DNA from: Panorpa germanica
Lineage: Eukaryota > Arthropoda > Insecta > Mecoptera > Panorpidae
NCBI GenBank assembly: GCA_963678705.1
Contig: OY783212.1
Span: forward strand, 8,680,001 to 8,744,000
Reading direction: 5' to 3'
DNA: 64,000 nucleotides
The notes under the pieces are model-generated. The model ran no database searches and was not told where the DNA came from. It saw only the letters and a list, made by a program, of their open reading frames with translations. Shown piece after piece: positions 59,446-64,000 of this stretch. The position numbers and the translations under genes were made by a program. How positions within the stretch are numbered: position 1 is the first letter of the stretch; each line of letters begins with the position of its first letter.

Positions 59446-60122
59446 TACTTTTAAAACTGAATGTTATCGTTGGAAGTGGTTATTTCAAAATTACCACAAC
59501 TGCTGTAAGTTTGAAAGAATAATTGACTGCCATCTATATACAATTTACTGTACTATGTCTTGTCATTCTGATGTTGATATTTTATATAGGAAATGAACTA
59601 CATAAGTAAAAAAATATACTTTATTATTTAAAAATATGATAAATGAATTATAAATAATTAACAAAATATTTCATCAATTATAAATATTAGAATGTATGTA
59701 TATCAACATATATTTTTAGTACTCTATAACTGAAATGATAAACCTTTATCAACGTTTTTTAATATGATATTAAAAAAATAATATTATTAATTAATGTATA
59801 GAATTTACTTTATATTGGAAAACAATTAAAAATATATCAAGAATTTAAATCATGAGATAAGTACATAAATCAAATCATATCACTGACTGTGACTCAGACA
59901 AGCTGAGCTAATGTATGTACACGCGGAGGAATACAATACAAGAATAAACATTTCAGATTGATTCATTTAGTTTATGAAATTTACATAACTTATATTATAA
60001 TTGTCTCTTTTAAAACAAGTAATAATTATATAAATTTAATGGTGGGAACATATTATATTAATCTCTCGTTAGTATACGAACTATTTGAGCTAGTGGAGCC
60101 ATATGCATCAATCGGTAGTGTA
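59446..60122. other. Intergenic region between the BTB-BACK-Kelch gene and arm
   Basis: About 680 bp of AT-rich sequence that must hold the 3' UTR of the first gene and the promoter of arm. Apart from AATAAA at 59943, no motif is recognised. Confidence 0.6.
59943..59948 (+). terminator. Candidate polyadenylation signal of the BTB-BACK-Kelch gene
   Basis: AATAAA about 500 bp after the stop codon is the clearest canonical hexamer before the armadillo promoter region. Variants such as ATTAAA-like strings occur earlier, so the true site is uncertain. Confidence 0.3.
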
Positions 60123-60128
60123 TCAGTT
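60123..60128 (+). promoter_or_regulatory. Candidate initiator (TCAGTT) of armadillo
   Basis: TCAGTT matches the arthropod initiator consensus TCAGTY. It lies about 100 bp before the donor of the non-coding first exon. No convincing TATA box is at -30. The placement is inference only. Confidence 0.35.
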
Positions 60129-60230
60129 TGGTAGAAGCCATTTTATTTCGACTGGTGTATTTTGTACGTGGTTGTGATTTTTTATAAATATTTGTGTTTT
60201 ATTTAATATATTAATACTTTTTGGAGTACG
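60125..60230 (+). other. Putative non-coding first exon of armadillo
   Basis: The region ends at a strong donor, TACG|GTAAGT (60230/60231). It has no usable start codon in frame with the next exon, as expected for a 5' UTR exon. The start is set at the candidate initiator. The intron to 60581 is short and AT-rich. Confidence 0.45.
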
Positions 60231-60607
60231 GTAAGTTAAGATTAAGTAATGGTTATATAGTTAGATTGCGCGTTTTTGTCTCTTTAAGTTTATTTATATA
60301 GATTTTGTGTCTTTTGTACTGGGTGTGGTGTGACAGAATCCTCAGAAGATGGCTGTCACAGACGCACTTGTTCTTTGTTTTAATGAATATTTACAAGAAA
60401 CTATGCTTCAATATAAGATTGATAGTAGAATATACTATTGTTGTTGAAAATATACATATATTTGATATGTGAAAATATAATTTCAAACAATACCAAGCTA
60501 AAATGGTTTTATTGTAAATCTATTTTCAATTGCATATTTGTTATTGTATTGTGAATTATTATTTATTTTATTGAACTACAGGTGTGGATAGGATCGCCCG
60601 TATTACC

Positions 60608-61182
60608 ATGAGTTATCAAATGCCGCATTCTCAAAATAGGACCAGTAAGTCAATTTGGAATAGATTTTCTTTTTTTAGAATTAATAGTGACTCAGACGTT
60701 TAACAATTCTTGGTATTTAATAAATACACCTTATAACCGGCATTTTTTATAACATAAATGTTTCATTATGTGCTGAGAATATATCGGATAAGAAAATGAA
60801 ATAAGTTATGGCATATCGATAAAGATAACAAATTTGTTTTAAGTTCTTAATAGATAGTAACAAAATTTATTTTATTTATCTTTTTAATCACATTTAGCTA
60901 CGTTATAGACACATTTACAAGTATACATACAAATAATACATTCATCATTTTCAGTGGCCCACAGCAACTATAATGCACCAGACCTACCAATGGGTTCTGC
61001 TAAAGAACAAACCCTTATGTGGCAACAAACAAATTATATGGGTGATTCTGGAATACATTCCGGAGCTACCACCCAGTTACCCTCACTTAGTGGGAAAGAG
61101 GACGATGACATGGATGGAGATCAATTAATGTTTGATATGGATCAAGGTTTTCCTCAAGGATTTACACAAGATCAAGTTGATG
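60608..61182 (+). CDS. arm: arm N-terminal exons with phosphodegron
   Basis: Exon 60608-60644 codes for 12 residues plus one base ([12 protein letters not shown]). Exon 60955-61182 codes for the degron and an acidic piece, [20 protein letters not shown], ending in phase 1 at GATG|GTACG. The spacing of the four phospho-acceptor residues is exactly that of vertebrate beta-catenin S33, S37, T41 and S45. Confidence 0.95.
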
Positions 61183-63439
61183 GTACGAATAAAAGAATAA
61201 ACTAAATCATTAACTAATAGAATATCATTTATATGTCAAAATCTGTTACTTATATTTCATTATTTATTTTGTTATAGATATGAATCAGCAACTGAGTCAG
61301 ACACGTTCACAGCGAGTTCGCGCCGCAATGTTTCCAGAAACACTTGAAGAAGGTACTGAAATACCTTCAACACAGTTTGATCCGGCACAACCAACCGCTG
61401 TTCAACGCTTAGCTGAACCGTCTCAGATGCTTAAACATGCCGTTGTGAATCTAATAAACTACCAAGATGACGCCGATTTGGCTACTAGAGCAATTCCAGA
61501 ATTAATTAAACTTTTAAATGATGAAGACCAAGTTGTTGTATCGCAAGCTGCTATGATGGTTCATCAACTTTCAAAGAAAGAAGCTTCTCGCCATGCTATA
61601 ATGAATAGTCCACAAATGGTTGCTGCTCTTGTCCGTGCCATTTCTACTAGTAATGACTTGGAAACCACTAAAGGTGCTGTTGGTACTTTACATAACTTAT
61701 CACACCACAGACAAGGTCTTCTTGCCATATTTAAAAGTGGAGGTATCCCAGCACTCGTGAAGTTATTAAGTTCTCCTGTTGAATCCGTACTCTTTTACGC
61801 TATAACTACGTTACACAACTTGTTGTTACATCAAGATGGATCAAAAATGGCAGTTCGACTAGCAGGAGGATTACAAAAAATGATAGCTCTTTTGCAAAGA
61901 AACAATGTAAAATTTTTGGCTATTGTAACTGATTGTCTACATATTCTGGCTTACGGAAATCAAGAAAGTAAACTTATTGTCTTAGCATCTCAAGGACCTA
62001 TTGAACTTGTTCGTATTATGCGTTCCTACGATTATGAGAAGCTTTTATGGACAACATCACGAGTATTAAAAGTCTTATCAGTATGTTCCAGTAACAAACC
62101 AGCTATTGTTGAAGCCGGTGGAATGCAAGCTTTAGCTATGCATCTTGGAAATCCGTCTCAGCGATTAGTTCAGAACTGTTTATGGACACTTCGTAATTTA
62201 TCTGATGCAGGCACTAAAGTTGATGGACTCGAAGGATTATTGCAAAGCTTAGTACAAGTTCTAAGTTCTACAGATGTAAACGTTGTCACTTGTGCTGCTG
62301 GTATTTTATCAAACTTAACTTGCAATAATCAACGAAACAAGGTTACTGTTTGTCAAGTTGGCGGAGTTGATGCATTAGTACGAACAATAGTAAATGCTGG
62401 CGACAGAGAAGAAATTACAGAACCTGCTGTGTGCGCTCTACGTCATTTGACTTCACGTCATGTTGAATCCGAGATGGCCCAAAATTCTGTACGACTGAAT
62501 TATGGAATGCAGGTAATAAATATAGATCCTGCTTGCTTAATTAATATGCACAATATACATTACAACTCACATAGTACCCCTACCATTTTCTTTTTAATAC
62601 AATTCTTGTATCCAAGCATGCATTCCAGGTGATTGTTAAACTACTACATCCTCCGTCCCGTTGGCCACTAGTAAAAGCAGTCATCGGACTTATTCGAAAT
62701 TTGGCTCTTTGTTCTGCAAACCATGCTCCTTTACGTGAGCATGGTGCTATTCACCACTTGGTTAGACTCTTGATGCGAGCATTCCAGGACACTCAGCGAG
62801 TAAGTAAAGTTTTTAAATGTTGAATTTATTACAGGTGAATTAAGTTTGATATATTAAATGAAAACCATTAAAAAGAAGGTTTAAATTAAACGTAATTCAC
62901 CTATTTCTTCTGGTAAATTTGTAATTGTCTTCACACTATGTTGATCTGGTATATTGGACACATTGCAGCGATCCTCTGTGGCAAGCACCGGCAGTCAACA
63001 GCCTGGCGCATATGCTGATGGAGTTCGTATGGAAGAAATTGTAGAAGGAACTGTAGGAGCTCTGCACATTTTGGCTAGAGAATCACATAACAGAGCTATT
63101 ATCCGTCAACAGTTAGTTGTTCCTATCTTTGTGCAGCTTTTGTTCAACGAGATAGAGAACATCCAGCGGGTGGCCGCTGGAGTTCTTTGTGAACTCGCTG
63201 CTGATAAAGAAGGTGCTGAAATGATCGAACAAGAAGGAGCAACTGCTCCTTTAACGGAGTTATTGCACTCTCGGAATGAAGGTGTTGCTACTTACGCAGC
63301 AGCGGTTTTATTCCGCATGTCTGAGGACAAACCACAAGACTATAAAAAGAGACTTTCTTTGGAGTTAACAAATTCTCTGTTCAGGGAGGAAAATCAACTA
63401 TGGAATAATGCTGATTTGGGGTTAGGACCGGATCTACAG
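60608..63439 (+). CDS. arm: Armadillo / beta-catenin, N-terminus to end of the armadillo repeats (partial at the 3' end)
   Basis: Coding exons 60608-60644, 60955-61182, 61278-62512, 62629-62799 and 62969-63439 join in phase to 714 codons. The start ATG has A at -3. Residues 43-56 carry the GSK3/CK1 and beta-TrCP degron, [14 protein letters not shown], with the phospho-acceptors at S44, S48, T52 and S56. Exon 61278-62512 begins with the alpha-catenin-binding helix region and encodes most of the armadillo repeats ([68 protein letters not shown]). The next two exons complete the twelve repeats ([59 protein letters not shown]). The product bridges cadherin to alpha-catenin and carries Wnt signals to TCF. 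The C-terminal tail is not in the window unless the read-through stop is used. Confidence 0.97.
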
Positions 63440-63445
63440 GTATAG
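63440..63445 (+). other. arm: Read-through stop after the last visible arm exon
   Basis: The exon ends at CAG (63437-63439) before GTATAG. This can act as a splice donor (CAG|GTATAG) or be translated as Val-stop (TAG 63443-63445). If retained, the protein ends at DLQV without the C-terminal transactivation domain. Either is possible; normal splicing to an exon beyond 64000 is more likely for the main form. Confidence 0.5.
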
Positions 63446-64000
63446 TACCTATGATATTTTAGTAAATTTTAATTCATGTATCAGGTTTTTTAATTTCAAA
63501 GTTCACATCCCGTAAACTTACAATCTTCTGAAGGTACGTTCAAAGCGCAGATTGTTGTATATATATGTACAGTATTTTATCATAGAATTTTCTTTTTTAT
63601 ATAAATGTATATACATATACCAATAGCATGTTTACAATATTTTTTTTAAGTTCTGTTAATAATTTTAAGTTAATTTTTTCAATTTGCTTTTTTGCTAATT
63701 CATATAGAAACCACAAGTTTTCGTTTAAGATTAACAATATGTAAATCAATGTAGTACTGAAGAAGTATATTATTTTTGTAGACATAGTAAATATATTTGA
63801 ATTAGGTTAAAAAAAAAAACATGAAAATTTTATGGTATACATGAAGTAATCATTTAATTGGTTTATCCTGCATTCATTATCTTATGTTATTTGTATTAAG
63901 CTTCATAAAATTGGTGTTAATAATCAATAGTTTTTTATCTGTTATTTTTAGATTATATTTCTGTTAGGTAAATCATTAGTTTTATCATTTTTGTTTTGTG
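63446..64000. other. Intron or 3' region of arm, nothing further recognised
   Basis: AT-rich. An acceptor-like TTATTTTTAG at about 63942-63951 is followed by only a few codons that do not resemble the beta-catenin tail, and the tail motif after GPDLQ is not found up to the window end. Confidence 0.5.

Noticed and set aside
1..64000. CRISPR arrays, bacterial operons, riboswitches, phage or viral genes
   Set aside because: Nothing of these kinds is present. The introns, transposon types and gene families are those of an insect nuclear genome.

Overview
The window is insect-like nuclear DNA. It is strongly AT-rich and dense in transposon relics, and its right third carries intron-rich genes with GT-AG junctions. 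Two genes are recognisable, both on the + strand, head to tail, about 0.7 kb apart. There is no sign of bacterial, organellar or viral gene organisation. I cannot name the species: the beta-catenin is clearly of arthropod/animal type, and the LINE protein reads like those of ants and other insects.

Positions 1-32 kb hold no gene I can support. They hold Helitron ends (897-1230, 17.3-17.7 kb, 26197-26443), PIF/Harbinger-type MITEs with TAA target duplications (2412-3239, 11115-11637), a hAT-type MITE with a perfect 8-bp duplication (22151-22530), a mariner transposase C-terminus (22.73-22.99 kb), a tRNA-derived SINE (about 10.34-10.43 kb), an old LINE relic (24.16-24.37 kb), two long AT microsatellites, and long stretches of featureless AT-rich DNA.

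Positions 32-59.4 kb are occupied by one large gene for a BTB-BACK-Kelch protein. Nineteen coding exons from 41860 to 59445 join in one continuous reading frame. A candidate first exon at 32091-32183 fits the phase and would bring the protein to about 1178 residues. The introns are loaded with mobile elements. The most striking is a three-level nest at 36.2-41.6 kb. A MITE is split by a 5'-truncated LINE flanked by a 330-bp direct repeat. That LINE is split by a 3126-bp BEL/Pao-type LTR element with identical 309-bp LTRs, a 5-bp target duplication and one 561-codon ORF that looks like a deletion fusion of gag and pol pieces.

Positions 60.1-64 kb hold the 5' and central part of armadillo (beta-catenin): a non-coding first exon, the GSK3/CK1 degron exon, and the exons for the complete armadillo-repeat region. 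The exon or exons for the C-terminal transactivation tail lie beyond the window unless a read-through stop at 63443-63445 is used. Armadillo is the Wnt-pathway effector and cadherin adaptor. The BTB-BACK-Kelch protein has the architecture of a Cullin-3 substrate adaptor or an actin-associated protein. Nothing in the sequence links the two genes beyond adjacency.
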